In this document: positions 10,206 through 19,396 of the stretch, one piece after another
Position numbering within the stretch: position 1 is the first letter of the stretch
Layout of the letters: the number at the start of each line of letters is the position of its first letter
Assembly (NCBI RefSeq): GCF_003350345.1
Contig: NZ_QNVJ01000020.1
Coordinates: 111,683 to 175,682 of the forward strand
Source: Alkalilacustris brevis
GTDB taxonomy: Bacteria; Pseudomonadota; Alphaproteobacteria; Rhodobacterales; Rhodobacteraceae
Reading direction: 5' to 3'
DNA: 64,000 bases
Program-made: the position numbers and the translations under genes
Notes under the pieces: model-generated
Databases searched by the model: none
Told to the model about the DNA's origin: nothing
Seen by the model: the letters and a program-made list of their open reading frames with translations, nothing else

Positions 10206-10511
10206 ATGAACCGCATGACAATACTTTCCACTGCCGCGCTCGTGCTGGTTGGCCTCATGGCCGTTGCCAGCCCCGCTGCTGCGCAATGCTTTGCCGACTA
10301 CAAGGCCAAGCGCGACAATCCCCTGCAACTGCATTACGGTGTGGCCGAGGTTTCCCCGGCAGCCTGCGGATCGGTCACGCAGGCCGCGCAGGAACTGCGC
10401 CCGCGTCTGGCTGCCGAAGGCTGGGAACTCTTGAACGTCGTATCGGTTTTCGACGAGGGCGGTCTTGCAGAGAGGCAGGAGAATGCGGGGCAGTACTACC
10501 TTCGTTTCTGA
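10206..10511 (+). CDS. Small secreted protein, function unknown
   Basis: A 101-residue product that begins MNRMTILSTAALVLVGLMAV and has a signal peptide cleaved after about residue 25 (ASPAAAQ). The mature part has two cysteines (QCFADY and PAACGS) that could form a disulfide. The start at 10206 is preferred to an earlier in-frame ATG because the signal peptide starts there. The 3' end overlaps the next gene by 29 bp, so the two are probably co-transcribed. No family recognised. Confidence 0.72.
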   Translation: MNRMTILSTAALVLVGLMAVASPAAAQCFADYKAKRDNPLQLHYGVAEVSPAACGSVTQAAQELRPRLAAEGWELLNVVSVFDEGGLAERQENAGQYYLRF

Positions 10512-11187
10512 TCTTGCCCGATCGGGCAACCGCACGGTCGCTATCGGGCTTGCGGTCATTGTCGGGCTGCTGGTGCTGACCGGCGTGTTCCTCTTTGCCA
10601 GCCTGCCCGATGCCGGCGCCTTCAACCAGCGGGTCGAGCGCATCTTCATGGAGAATGACGACCTGACCAGTCAGGCCGAGATCAAGCTGCTCGAGATCCT
10701 CGCGCTGTCCGGCACCGCCTTTTCAGATACGCTGCGGTCTTATCGTGTCGTGATCTTCGTGCTGCTGGTCTTTGCCACCGCGCTTCTGGTTGCGGCGCTG
10801 GCGCTGCTGGTGGCGCTGGCCACGCTCAACCGCCGCATGACCGAGATCGAGCGCGCGGGCATTCAGGTTTCTTCACTGGTGATCGCGCGGGGCGAGCGCA
10901 AGGTCTACCTCAACGACATGGAATTCGCCCTGTCCGAGGCAGTGGCCGAAACGCTTGCCGTGCTGGCCGAGGCACGGATGGATGGCGACATCCTTTCGGG
11001 CGCGCAGATCGAGGCGATGATCTCCGGCCGCAGCGCCGAGGATTGCGACGAGGCCGCCGGCGCCACCCGCATCAAGCGCCTGCGCGACAGCCTGGGCAAC
11101 CAGATTGTCAGCGAGCTTCTGGTGCGCAACATCGCGCGCCAGGGCTACATGCTGGCCATCGACCGCAAGGCCATCCGCATGGTCTGA
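10483..11187 (+). CDS. Membrane-anchored protein with an OmpR/PhoB-like winged-helix C terminus
   Basis: A 234-residue protein with two membrane helices (about 20-40 and 89-112) around a loop of about 48 residues, and a cytoplasmic part at 113-234. Residues 134-226 resemble the trans_reg_C winged helix: a short strand, LNDMEFALSEAV in the first-helix position, a TRIKRLRDSLG recognition-helix-like segment and a wing ending ARQGYML. The predicted topology puts this domain in the cytoplasm and the loop in the periplasm, an arrangement that could sense an envelope signal. ATG at 10483 has AGGAGA just before it. DNA binding is inferred, not shown. Confidence 0.68.
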   Translation: MRGSTTFVSDLARSGNRTVAIGLAVIVGLLVLTGVFLFASLPDAGAFNQRVERIFMENDDLTSQAEIKLLEILALSGTAFSDTLRSYRVVIFVLLVFATALLVAALALLVALATLNRRMTEIERAGIQVSSLVIARGERKVYLNDMEFALSEAVAETLAVLAEARMDGDILSGAQIEAMISGRSAEDCDEAAGATRIKRLRDSLGNQIVSELLVRNIARQGYMLAIDRKAIRMV

Positions 11188-11194
11188 ACGCAGG

Positions 11195-11500
11195 CTACCG
11201 CTTGCGCCGCCTGCCCGGCACGCGCGAGGCGAACCCCGGCGGCCGCCGCGCCACCCATGCGGCAAAGCGCGCAAGTCGCGGATGCGCGCGCAGCGCCTCA
11301 GGGGTGTTGTAGTCGCGCGCCAGCTCGGCCTCGCTGAGTGCCGCGTGAATTTCCTTGTGACAGATGTGGTGCAACAGCACCGTCGGGCCGCGTTTACCCC
11401 CGCGCAGCCGGGGCACCAGATGGTGCAGGCTTTGCGGTACATCCGGCGGGATGGAGCGCAGGCAGAGCGGGCAGATCGGATCGTCGTCTTCTGCGGTCAT
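11195..11500 (-). CDS. HNH endonuclease family protein
   Basis: A small protein (101 residues) with the zinc-ribbon and HNH layout: CPLC at 10-13, then SLHHLVPRLRGG and HHICHKEIHAALSE. The HH...H...H pattern fits the metal-binding beta-beta-alpha fold of HNH nucleases. It has a basic tail ending GRRRKR. The start MTAEDDDP at 11498-11500 was chosen because the longer frame runs into the divergent gene. Its target is unknown; it could be a DNA repair or RNA-processing nuclease. The tail ends 7 bp from the winged-helix gene on the other strand. Confidence 0.8.
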   Translation of the reverse strand: MTAEDDDPICPLCLRSIPPDVPQSLHHLVPRLRGGKRGPTVLLHHICHKEIHAALSEAELARDYNTPEALRAHPRLARFAAWVARRPPGFASRVPGRRRKR

Positions 11501-11576
11501 GTTCCGGGCATCCTTGCCGAATGGGCGGGGTGCTGTCAGATGATGGCACGCGAGCAGCCGCAGGCAAGGGGACGGA

Positions 11577-12764
11577 ATGGAACAGCTTGACGCGCTGGTG
11601 ATCGGCAGCGGCCCCGCCGGGTTGATGGCGGCGCAGGAACTGGCCGCCGCGGGCCGCGCCGTGGTCCTGACCGAGGCCAAGCCAAGCCTCGGGCGCAAAT
11701 TCCTGATGGCCGGCAAATCCGGCCTTAACCTGACCAAAGACGAGCCGCTGCCACGCTTCACCGAAGCCTTCACCGAGGCCGCCGGATGGCTCGCGCCGAT
11801 GCTGGCGGATTTCGGCCCTGACGAAGTGCAGGAATGGGCGCAAGGCCTCGGTCAGGAGGTTTTCACCGGCAGCTCGGGCCGGGTGTTTCCCCGCAGCATG
11901 AAAGCCTCGCCGCTCCTGCGGGCCTGGGCCGCACGGTTGGCCGGGCAGGGCGTGGAGTTTCGCACAAGGTGGCGCTGGGTCGGCTGGGACGCACAGGAGA
12001 AAGGCTGGCACTTCGCCACGCCTGAAGGGCCGCGCCTGCTGGCGCCCCGGGTGGTTGTGCTCGCGCTGGGCGGGGCAAGCTGGGCGCGCCTCGGGTCCGA
12101 CGGTGCCTGGGCTCCCCTGCTGGAAAGCCGGGGCGTGGCGCTCGCCCCCTTTCAGCCCGCCAACATGGGCTTCTCTGTCAACTGGTCGCCACACATGACC
12201 CGCCATTTCGGCAGCCCGATCAAGGGTGTCGCGCTCAGTGCCGGGGCCGCGCGCAGCCGGGGCGAGTTCGTGATCTCGGCCCGCGGGCTGGAAGGCGGCG
12301 GCATCTACGCGATCAGCCGCGCGCTGCGCGAGGGCGCGCCCCTGATGCTTGACCTCGCTCCCGACCTGAGCGCCGAGGGCGTCGCAGCCCGCCTAGCCGC
12401 CCGCCCGGCGCGTGAAAGCCTCGCCAACCGGCTGCGCAAGGCACTCGGCCTGCCGCCGGCCCAGATCGCGCTGCTGCACGAGTTCGCCCGCCCTCTGCCG
12501 CCCGAACCCGGCGCGCTGGCGGCCCGCGTCAAGGCGCTCGAGATCCGCCATTCCGGCCCGCGCCCCCTCGACGAGGCCATCTCGACCGCCGGCGGCATCC
12601 GCCAGTCCGCATTTGATGACACCCTCATGCTGCGCGCCCTGCCAGGTGTCTTCGCCGCGGGCGAGATGCTCGACTGGGAGGCCCCGACCGGCGGCTACCT
12701 GCTGACCGCCTGCCTGGCGACAGGCCGCCACGCGGGCCGCGCCGCCGCCCGATGGCAGGGCTGA
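11577..12764 (+). CDS. FAD-dependent oxidoreductase of the HI0933/YhiN-like family
   Basis: A 395-residue flavoprotein with the dinucleotide-binding GSGPAGLMAAQEL motif at about 10-22, followed by KSGLNLTKDEP, which is typical of the HI0933-like family, and a C-terminal FAD-binding end with ETPTGGYLL-like DWEAPTGGYLL. Substrate and role are unknown in the whole family. It is divergent from the HNH gene across 76 bp. The stop is followed 23 nt later by repeat copy B. Confidence 0.82.
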   Translation: MEQLDALVIGSGPAGLMAAQELAAAGRAVVLTEAKPSLGRKFLMAGKSGLNLTKDEPLPRFTEAFTEAAGWLAPMLADFGPDEVQEWAQGLGQEVFTGSSGRVFPRSMKASPLLRAWAARLAGQGVEFRTRWRWVGWDAQEKGWHFATPEGPRLLAPRVVVLALGGASWARLGSDGAWAPLLESRGVALAPFQPANMGFSVNWSPHMTRHFGSPIKGVALSAGAARSRGEFVISARGLEGGGIYAISRALREGAPLMLDLAPDLSAEGVAARLAARPARESLANRLRKALGLPPAQIALLHEFARPLPPEPGALAARVKALEIRHSGPRPLDEAISTAGGIRQSAFDDTLMLRALPGVFAAGEMLDWEAPTGGYLLTACLATGRHAGRAAARWQG

Positions 12765-12787
12765 ACGGCGCACTCCGAAGCGTTCCG

Positions 12788-12832
12788 CCCTGCCCTTCAC
12801 TGTGGCAAAAATATCCTCGCCGAAGGCATCCG
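12788..12832 (-). repeat. Intergenic repeat, copy B
   Basis: On the minus strand it reads CGGATGCCTTCGGCGAGG, ATATTTTTGCCA, CAGTGAAGGG. It lies between the convergent flavoprotein and gloA genes, 71 nt after the gloA stop in the gloA sense. Confidence 0.85.
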
Positions 12833-12903
12833 CCAGACGGGTCCGGCGCCACGGCAGCAATTCTCTTCGAACGGCCGATAGATGCACCGGGGGGGCACCG
12901 ATT

Positions 12904-13422
12904 TCAGCGCCTGTTCCTGCCCACAAGCCCCTGCATCAGATCTGGCTGGACAACCTCGATCCAGTAGCCATCCGGATCCTTGATGAAAGCGATTTCCTTC
13001 ATCCCGCCCTCGCCCAGACGCTTCTGGAATGTCACGCCCATCTCGTCAAACCGCGCGCAGGCCGCGGCGATGTCTGGCACCGCGATGCAGATATGGCCAA
13101 AGCCCTTGGGCGCGGAATTGCCCGAGTGCATTTCACTGCCGTCGCCCTCGCTGCCCCAGTTATGGGTCAACTCCAGCAACCCTGCGCGGCTGAAGGTCTG
13201 CGCAAGCGAGCCATCCGCCTGGTCGCCATGCCCGCGCGCCTGCAGGAAATAGAGGGTGAAGCGCGCCTCGTCGAAGTCTAGCTGCGTGACCAGCCGCATC
13301 CCCAGGACACCGCGGTAGAACGGCAGCGAACGCGCCGGGTCCTTGATGCGCAGCATCGTGTGGGTCAGCACGTAGTCTTCAGTCGGGTTGGGGGCCTCGG
13401 TCGGGTCGGGCGTGTCGGTCAT
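12904..13422 (-). CDS. gloA: Lactoylglutathione lyase (glyoxalase I)
   Basis: A 172-residue VOC-fold enzyme that converts the hemithioacetal of methylglyoxal and glutathione to S-lactoylglutathione. Metal ligands are visible in THTMLRI (His), LELTHNWG (Glu), GFGHICIAV (His) and YWIEVVQ (Glu). The N-terminal part is rich in proline and threonine, which is variable in the family. Start 13422 has AGGAGACG before it; a longer frame up to 13476 is less likely. The start overlaps the mutY stop (ATGA), so mutY and gloA are in one transcript. Confidence 0.94.
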   Translation of the reverse strand: MTDTPDPTEAPNPTEDYVLTHTMLRIKDPARSLPFYRGVLGMRLVTQLDFDEARFTLYFLQARGHGDQADGSLAQTFSRAGLLELTHNWGSEGDGSEMHSGNSAPKGFGHICIAVPDIAAACARFDEMGVTFQKRLGEGGMKEIAFIKDPDGYWIEVVQPDLMQGLVGRNRR

Positions 13423-14522
13423 TCTCGCGTCTCCTGTCTTGTTGCAATCGTCCCGGTCCCGGCAATCTCGCCGCACGCCAGATCATAGGCCTTGCGCATC
13501 ACCGTGGGCAACGCGGCCGGGCGGAACTCGGCCGCGGCCAGGAAATGCCCGCGCACGGGCGCGGCGTCGGGGCCGACATCGGCCACATGCACGGCAAGGC
13601 GCAGGTGAAAATGGGTGAAGGTATGACGCACCTCTGCCGGCAGTTGCCACCAATTCGCCGCCAGCGGTGGCAAAGGGTCGGGCGCGTCCGACCAGTCTGA
13701 CCCCGGCCAACCCAGCATTCCACCCAGAAGGCCATGCGCAGGGCGGCGCTCAACCAGCCAGGCTCCATCGCTGCGCCGCGCCAGATAAACATGCCCCAGG
13801 CGCACGGGCTTGGCCGATCTGGGCAGCTTTCGCGGCAATTCGGCCTGCCGCCCCTGCCCCCTTGCAACGCAATGCTGCGCCAGCGGGCAGATGCCGCAGG
13901 CCGGGTTGCGCGGGGTGCAGATGGTGGCACCAAGGTCCATGACCGCCTGGGCATGATCGCCGGGCCTGGCCCGCGGTGTGTGCCCGGCGGCCAGGCGCGT
14001 CAGTTCCGGCTTGGCCGTGGGCAGCGGGGTTTCCACCCCGTGCAGCCGCGCCATGACGCGCTCGACATTGCCGTCAACCACCGTTGCGGGCCGGTCGAAC
14101 GCGATCGCCGCGATGGCTGCCGCGGTATAGGGGCCAATGCCCGGCAACGCGCGCAGTTCGGGCTCGGTATCGGGAAAGCGCCCGCCGTGATCGGCCACCA
14201 CCACGCGTGCGCATTTCAGCAGGTTGCGCGCCCGTGCGTAATATCCCAGCCCCGCCCATTCACCCATCACCGCCGCATCCGGCGCGGCCGCCAGTGCCTC
14301 CACATGCGGCCAGAGCGTGGTGAACCTGTGGAAATAGCCCTTCACCGCGGCGACGGTGGTCTGCTGCAGCATCACCTCCGACAGCCAGACACGATAAGGA
14401 TCGGGCATATCTCCCCGCGCGCGTTGCGCCGGGCCGACCCGCCAGGGCAGCACGCGCGCGTGGCGATCGTACCATGCCAGAAGTGGCCTCGCGAGCCGCA
14501 GTTCCTGCCCCTCGTCACACAA
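13419..14522 (-). CDS. mutY: A/G-specific adenine glycosylase
   Basis: MutY removes adenine paired with 8-oxoguanine. The 367-residue product has the glutamate-bearing SEVMLQQTTV segment, the helix-hairpin-helix LPGIGPYTAAAIAA with the aspartate in VVDGNVERVM, and the iron-sulfur pattern C-x6-C-x2-C-x5-C (CTPRNPACGICPLAQHC). A C-terminal MutT-like part follows. The start is a TTG at 14520-14522 with a consensus AGGAGG 8 nt upstream, and the first ATG lies too far in. It is divergent from dciA. Confidence 0.96.
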   Translation of the reverse strand: MCDEGQELRLARPLLAWYDRHARVLPWRVGPAQRARGDMPDPYRVWLSEVMLQQTTVAAVKGYFHRFTTLWPHVEALAAAPDAAVMGEWAGLGYYARARNLLKCARVVVADHGGRFPDTEPELRALPGIGPYTAAAIAAIAFDRPATVVDGNVERVMARLHGVETPLPTAKPELTRLAAGHTPRARPGDHAQAVMDLGATICTPRNPACGICPLAQHCVARGQGRQAELPRKLPRSAKPVRLGHVYLARRSDGAWLVERRPAHGLLGGMLGWPGSDWSDAPDPLPPLAANWWQLPAEVRHTFTHFHLRLAVHVADVGPDAAPVRGHFLAAAEFRPAALPTVMRKAYDLACGEIAGTGTIATRQETRE

Positions 14523-14624
14523 GTTTGAGCCTCCTGCCCGCAGGCTTTTGTATCTCGGCGCTGGTCATGGCCGCCATGACGTCTAGAATAGCCCAAGCGC
14601 CGCACATGAACAGGGGAAGCAGAG

Positions 14625-15185
14625 GTGAGTTCAAGGCCCGGATCGCAATTGCCCGGCAAACGCCGGACGCGCGGCTTTCAGCCCGCCGCCCGCCTTGTGC
14701 AGGAACGCATCCGCACCGCAGGAGAAGCGCGCGGCTTCGCGCTCTCACGCCTACTGACCCACTGGGATGAAATCGTCGGCAGTGAAATCGCCCGTATGGC
14801 CCGCCCGGTCAAGATGGGCTACGGGCGCGACGGGTTCGGCGCCACGCTGGTGCTGCTGACAACGGGCGCGGCCGCGCCGCTGGTGCAGATGCAGATCCCC
14901 GCGATCCGCGACAAGGTCAACGCCTGTTATGGCTATAACGCGGTCTCGCGCGTGGCCCTGACGCAGACGGCCGCCACGGGTTTTGCCGAGGCACAGGCAG
15001 CCTTTGCCCCGGCGGCAAGACCCGGCCCCGAGAACGCGGATCAGCCCGACAACACTGTGCTGGCGGCTGAGGTCGCAGAAGCCGCCGAGGGGGTGCAGGA
15101 CGCCGCGCTTCGGGCAGCCCTTGAAGCGCTGGCACGAAACATCCTATCACGAGACCGCAGAAAGAAGGATTTTGCCGATGGATAG
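14625..15185 (+). CDS. dciA: DciA-like protein (DUF721)
   Basis: DciA proteins help load the DnaB helicase in bacteria that lack DnaC. The 186-residue product begins with the family region FALSRLLTHWDEIVGSEIARMARP and ends in an alanine-rich stretch. The GTG start is preceded by AGGGGAAGCAGAG. The stop overlaps the dsbA start by 8 bp. The family is recognised by this DUF721 core; the molecular role is inferred from work on other DciA proteins. Confidence 0.8.
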   Translation: MSSRPGSQLPGKRRTRGFQPAARLVQERIRTAGEARGFALSRLLTHWDEIVGSEIARMARPVKMGYGRDGFGATLVLLTTGAAAPLVQMQIPAIRDKVNACYGYNAVSRVALTQTAATGFAEAQAAFAPAARPGPENADQPDNTVLAAEVAEAAEGVQDAALRAALEALARNILSRDRRKKDFADG

Positions 15186-15852
15186 ACGTGTGTTTCTGGC
15201 ACTTGGCGCCGCGGGCGTTCTGGGCGCGGGCGGCTGGTGGCTGATGGCCCCGCGCGGCCCGCAGACCGTCCTGCCCGGTGTCGCCGATGCCCAGACCCCG
15301 GCCAATGGTGCCGCGCCCGATTTCGAGCGCGTGCCCGACATGGTGCGCGGCGATCCCGACGCCCCGGTCGAGGTGATCGAATACGCCTCGCTGACCTGTC
15401 CGCATTGCGCGAACTTCCACCGCAACGTCTATCCGCAGCTTGTCGAGAACTATATCGAGCCGGGGCTTGTGCGCTTTATCCACCGCGAGGTGTATTTTGA
15501 CCGTTATGGCCTCTGGGCCGCGATGCTGGCGCGCTGCGGCTCCGAAAGCCGCTATTTCCCCATGCTCGACATGATCTACTCCACGCAGTCCGACTGGGCC
15601 GGATCCAGCGATCCGGCGCAGGTGGCCGAAAACCTGCGCGCCATGGGGCGCCGTTCGGGGCTGTCGAACGACCAGGTCGATGCCTGCCTTCAGGACGCTG
15701 AACAGGCGCAGGCGATGGTGGCGGTCTACCAGCACTACGCTTCGGAACACCAGATCAACTCGACGCCCTCTTTCGTGATCGACGGCGAACGTCACGGCAA
15801 TATGAGCTATGACGATTTCGCCGCGCTGCTCGATGGCAAGCTTGGAGGCTGA
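15178..15852 (+). CDS. DsbA-family thiol:disulfide oxidoreductase
   Basis: A 224-residue exported protein with a thioredoxin fold and the CPHC redox motif at 74-77 (SLTCPHCANFH) followed by the family helical insertion and a cis-Pro loop (INSTPSFVIDG). It should oxidise or isomerise disulfides in the periplasm. The N terminus reads MDRRVFLALGAAG, a twin-arginine-like signal. GAAGGATTT lies before the ATG. It is translationally overlapped with dciA and followed closely by the CoA-transferase gene. Confidence 0.88.
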   Translation: MDRRVFLALGAAGVLGAGGWWLMAPRGPQTVLPGVADAQTPANGAAPDFERVPDMVRGDPDAPVEVIEYASLTCPHCANFHRNVYPQLVENYIEPGLVRFIHREVYFDRYGLWAAMLARCGSESRYFPMLDMIYSTQSDWAGSSDPAQVAENLRAMGRRSGLSNDQVDACLQDAEQAQAMVAVYQHYASEHQINSTPSFVIDGERHGNMSYDDFAALLDGKLGG

Positions 15853-15856
15853 GCGC

Positions 15857-17041
15857 TTGCCCGGCCCGCTGCACGGCCTTCGGGTGATCGAACTGGCGCG
15901 CATCCTGGCCGGCCCCTGGGCCGGGCAGACACTGGGCGACCTGGGCGCCGACGTGATCAAGGTCGAGGCGCCCGCCGGCGATGACACCCGCCGCTGGGGC
16001 CCGCCCTTCATCACCCACGAGGATGGCAGCCAAGAGGCTGCCTATTTCCATTCCTGCAACCGGGGCAAACGATCGGTCACCGCCGATTTCCGCACCCCGG
16101 AAGGACAGGCGCGCGTGCGCGATCTGGTGCAGGACGCCGATATCCTGATCGAGAACTTCAAGTTGGGCGGGCTGGCCAAATACGGGCTGGATTACGACAG
16201 CCTGCACGCGCTGAACCCGCGCCTGATCTACTGTTCAATCACCGGTTTCGGCCATACCGGCCCCTATGCGCATCGCGCGGGGTATGACTACATCATTCAG
16301 GGCATGTCGGGGCTGATGTCGGTCACCGGCCCAGCCGATGGCCAGCCCACCAAGGTGGGCGTCGCCGTGACCGACATCTTCACCGGCATCTACGCGGTGA
16401 ACGCGATCCTGGCCGCGCTGCATCAGCGCCATGCCACCGGCCGGGGCCAGCATATCGACATGGCGCTGATGGATTCAGCCGTGGCAATCATGGCCAACCA
16501 GGCGATGAACTATCTTGCCACCGGCACCGCACCGGAGCGGCTGGGCAATTTCCACCCGAACCTTGCGCCCTATCAGGTGTTTCCCTGCGCCGACGGGCAT
16601 ATCATCATCGCCACCGGAAATGACGGGCAATATCAGCGGCTGTGCGCCATCTTGGGGCGCAACGACCTTGCCACTGCGCCGGAGTACCTGACCAACGCCG
16701 ACCGGGTTGCCCGGCGCGAGGCGCTGTCAGATACCCTGTCGCAATGCACTTCGCGCTGGACTGCGGCAGAGTTGCTGGCCGCCTGCGAAGTCCAAGGCGT
16801 GCCCGCCGGGCCGATCAACGACATGGCGCAGGTTTTTGCCGATCCGCAGGTCAAGGCGCGCGGGCTGGAACTGGACATGGACGGGCTGAAAGGCGTGCGC
16901 TCGCCGTTCAATTTTTCCGAAGCCGGGGCCGTGGCCAGCCGCCCTGCCCCGCGCCTGGGCCAACATGATGCAGAAGTCGCCGCCGACCTGAGAGGCCGAC
17001 CAGACGCACCGGCGGACGGCCCCGCAAAAGCCCATGGTTGA
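15857..17041 (+). CDS. Class III (CaiB/BaiF) CoA-transferase
   Basis: A 394-residue enzyme of the formyl-CoA transferase family: the N terminus GLRVIELARILAGPWAGQTL, the ADVIKVEAP strand and the GQHIDMALMDSAV segment with the conserved aspartate are all visible. Such enzymes move CoA between organic acids; this sequence alone does not tell which. Start 15857 (TTG) is supported by GGAGG at 15844-15848, eight bases upstream, and lies 5 nt after the dsbA stop; the longer frame overlaps dsbA. It may be co-transcribed with dsbA. Confidence 0.86.
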   Translation: MPGPLHGLRVIELARILAGPWAGQTLGDLGADVIKVEAPAGDDTRRWGPPFITHEDGSQEAAYFHSCNRGKRSVTADFRTPEGQARVRDLVQDADILIENFKLGGLAKYGLDYDSLHALNPRLIYCSITGFGHTGPYAHRAGYDYIIQGMSGLMSVTGPADGQPTKVGVAVTDIFTGIYAVNAILAALHQRHATGRGQHIDMALMDSAVAIMANQAMNYLATGTAPERLGNFHPNLAPYQVFPCADGHIIIATGNDGQYQRLCAILGRNDLATAPEYLTNADRVARREALSDTLSQCTSRWTAAELLAACEVQGVPAGPINDMAQVFADPQVKARGLELDMDGLKGVRSPFNFSEAGAVASRPAPRLGQHDAEVAADLRGRPDAPADGPAKAHG

Positions 17042-17117
17042 AGGTCAATAGCTAAACTAAAGGCCACAAACGCAAGGCGCGCGCCTTCTGCGGCAGCCCG
17101 GCGGCCAGAGGCCCCGC

Positions 17118-18137
17118 TCAATCTTGCGAACCCAGCCCCAGCCGCGCGAAGGCGGCATCAAGTGGCTGCCAATCCTTGATCTCCAGCCGCACCGGAAGCG
17201 TCAGCACCTTTGCGCGAAAGCGTGGCGGCAGGCGCACGGCATCCTTTTCGGTGGTGACAAGCTGTGCGCCCAGCGCCTTGGCTTCAAGCTCGAGCCGGGT
17301 CATCAGCGCCTCGGTCAGGGGCTGGTGATCTTCCAGCGCCTCGGCGCGGGCCATGATCACACCCTGCGCCTGCAAGGTCTGAAAGAATTTCTCGGGGTGG
17401 CCGATCCCGGCAAAGGCCAGCACGCGCAACCCCTCCCACGGCATACCGGTGGGCAAGGGCACCAACACCCCGCGCAGATGCGGCAGCGTGCCCAATGCCG
17501 CCCCCCAACGCTGCGCGAAACCAGCCTGCGCGGCCTCGGCACCGATCGACAGCACCATATCCGCCCGCGCCAGCCCCCTGGCCACCGGCTCGCGCAGCGG
17601 GCCTGCGGGGATCACCCGGCCATTGCCGAAGCCCCGCGCCGCATCCACCACGACAAGCGAGAGATCCTTGTGCACCGAAGGGTTCTGGAACCCGTCATCA
17701 AGAATGATGGCCCCGGCGCCCGCGGTCACTGCCGCGCGCACCCCAGCCGCGCGGTCACGGGCCACCCATGTGGGAGCGAAAGCGGCCAGCAGCAGCGGCT
17801 CATCCCCCACCTTCCCGGCCTCATCCCGGCGTGGGTCGACACGCACCGGCCCTTCGAGGCTGCCCCCATGCCCGCGGCTGACCACATGCACATCATCGCG
17901 CCCGAATTCGGCGGCGAGGTGCTGAAGCAGCGCAATCGCGGTGGGCGTCTTTCCCGCACCTCCGGCATTGAGATTTCCCACGCAGATCACCGGCACGCCG
18001 GCCCGCAACGCCCCCGCACCCCCGTGCGCCAGCCGCCGCGCAGTGCCCGCCGCGTAAAGCGCGCCCAACGGGGCCAGCAGGCGGGGCATCAAGCCCGGTG
18101 CTTCGGGCGGCGTGAACCAGAAACGGGGCGCGCGCAT
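17118..18137 (-). CDS. lpxK: Tetraacyldisaccharide 4'-kinase
   Basis: LpxK phosphorylates the 4' position of the lipid A disaccharide at the inner membrane. The 339-residue product has the N-terminal membrane-near segment, the P-loop-like [12 protein letters not shown] region, the SRGHGG loop and the LDDGFQNP motif. The start at 18137 overlaps the stop of the upstream Kdo-transferase-like gene by one base (TGATG), the waaA-lpxK arrangement known from other alphaproteobacteria. It acts before Kdo addition. Confidence 0.95.
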   Translation of the reverse strand: MRAPRFWFTPPEAPGLMPRLLAPLGALYAAGTARRLAHGGAGALRAGVPVICVGNLNAGGAGKTPTAIALLQHLAAEFGRDDVHVVSRGHGGSLEGPVRVDPRRDEAGKVGDEPLLLAAFAPTWVARDRAAGVRAAVTAGAGAIILDDGFQNPSVHKDLSLVVVDAARGFGNGRVIPAGPLREPVARGLARADMVLSIGAEAAQAGFAQRWGAALGTLPHLRGVLVPLPTGMPWEGLRVLAFAGIGHPEKFFQTLQAQGVIMARAEALEDHQPLTEALMTRLELEAKALGAQLVTTEKDAVRLPPRFRAKVLTLPVRLEIKDWQPLDAAFARLGLGSQD

Positions 18138-19396
18138 CAGGTTTCTCCGCCGGATGAATCGATAAGTTCGAAAATAACTTCGGCGGCACGGTCGGTCGCC
18201 TCGGTCCCGGTGGTTACGACCTCCCAGGCGGCACTGGCCAGTTGCGCCGCCCGGTCGGGGGCCAGAAGCTCGGTCACTGCCTCGGCAAGCGCGTCGGGGC
18301 CGGACACGCGGCGCGCACCCCCTGCGCGGCCCAGCCGCCCGAAGGCCAGCGCATGTGCCCCCGTAGCCGGACCGTGCAGCACCGCCGATCCCAGCGCAGC
18401 TGCCTCGCACGGGTCGCGCCCGGCAACCGCCTGCGCCGCCCCCGCATTGGATGTCAGCCCAAGCGTGCCGCCGACATAACAAAGTGGCGCAAGCCGATAC
18501 CACAGGCCCAGCTCACCCTCGGTATCGGCAATGTAGACCTGATCTTCGTCGGCGGGTTCCTCATCGGCGCCCCGGCGGGCGGCGCGCAGCCCGGCCTCGC
18601 GCGCGGCCACGGTCAGGGCCGGCCCGCGCGCGGGATCGACCGGCACCAGGATCAACAGCAACCGATGCGCGATGCGCTGTGCTGCACGATGCGCCCGCAG
18701 GATTGCCACCTCTTCCGCCTGGGGCACCCCCACTGCAAGCCAGACGGGCCGCACCCCGAGTTGCCGGACCAGCACCTCGCGTTCGGCCGGGTTGCAATGC
18801 AGCACGCGGCACCCTTCGGCCAGCGGGCCGGTCACTTCCAGTGTCACGGGCCGCGCTCCGGCACGTCGAAAGGCCCTGAGCGCCGCCTCGTCCCGCAGCA
18901 GCGCGTGCCGCACCACGCGCAGCAGAGTCCGCTGCAGCCCCATCCAGGGCATCAGCCGCAAGCCGTCCAGTTGTGACGCACCCGCATTGACCAGAACCAC
19001 CGGCACGCCGGCAGTGTCGGCCTCGTTGATCAGGACCGGGGGAAGCCCCCCCCCTCCAAGCACCAGCGCCGCCGGCTGCATCTGTGCGAGGACCTCGCGC
19101 AGTTGCACCGGATCGTCAGGCAGGGCTGGCCATACGGCAACCTCTGGCGGTAATGCGCCGGGGCCAGGGACGATATCACGCGGGTGGGTCAGCAGCAGGC
19201 GCAGTGGCGTTCGCCGTTGCTCGTCCAGCCGCCAGGCCAGCCCGGCCAGCACCCGAAACGCGCGTGCATCCTGCGCATGGAGCCACACCAGCGGCCCCGC
19301 CCCACCGGGCGAAGGCAACGCCAACGGCGCGCCGCCCTCGGCAGGGCGCCGCACGGCGGCCAGCAGCGAAAGCATGATCCCGAGTGGCTTAGACAT
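18137..19396 (-). CDS. Kdo-transferase-like protein, acidic active-site residues not conserved
   Basis: The 419-residue product aligns in outline with WaaA/KdtA ([37 protein letters not shown], with the paired GPATGAH end), the enzyme that adds Kdo to lipid A. However the family GE after LHAASV is replaced (LHAQDARAF) and the ESELWPN segment reads LGGGGLPP. It may be a second, altered transferase or a non-catalytic paralogue. The start MSKPLGIML at 19396 is assumed; a TTG at 19456 would add 20 residues. It overlaps lpxK. Confidence 0.78.
   Translation of the reverse strand: MSKPLGIMLSLLAAVRRPAEGGAPLALPSPGGAGPLVWLHAQDARAFRVLAGLAWRLDEQRRTPLRLLLTHPRDIVPGPGALPPEVAVWPALPDDPVQLREVLAQMQPAALVLGGGGLPPVLINEADTAGVPVVLVNAGASQLDGLRLMPWMGLQRTLLRVVRHALLRDEAALRAFRRAGARPVTLEVTGPLAEGCRVLHCNPAEREVLVRQLGVRPVWLAVGVPQAEEVAILRAHRAAQRIAHRLLLILVPVDPARGPALTVAAREAGLRAARRGADEEPADEDQVYIADTEGELGLWYRLAPLCYVGGTLGLTSNAGAAQAVAGRDPCEAAALGSAVLHGPATGAHALAFGRLGRAGGARRVSGPDALAEAVTELLAPDRAAQLASAAWEVVTTGTEATDRAAEVIFELIDSSGGET

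Noticed and set aside
17124..18479. Plus-strand ORF of 451 codons opposite lpxK
   Set aside because: It is antisense to lpxK and the Kdo-transferase-like gene, which form a typical pair.
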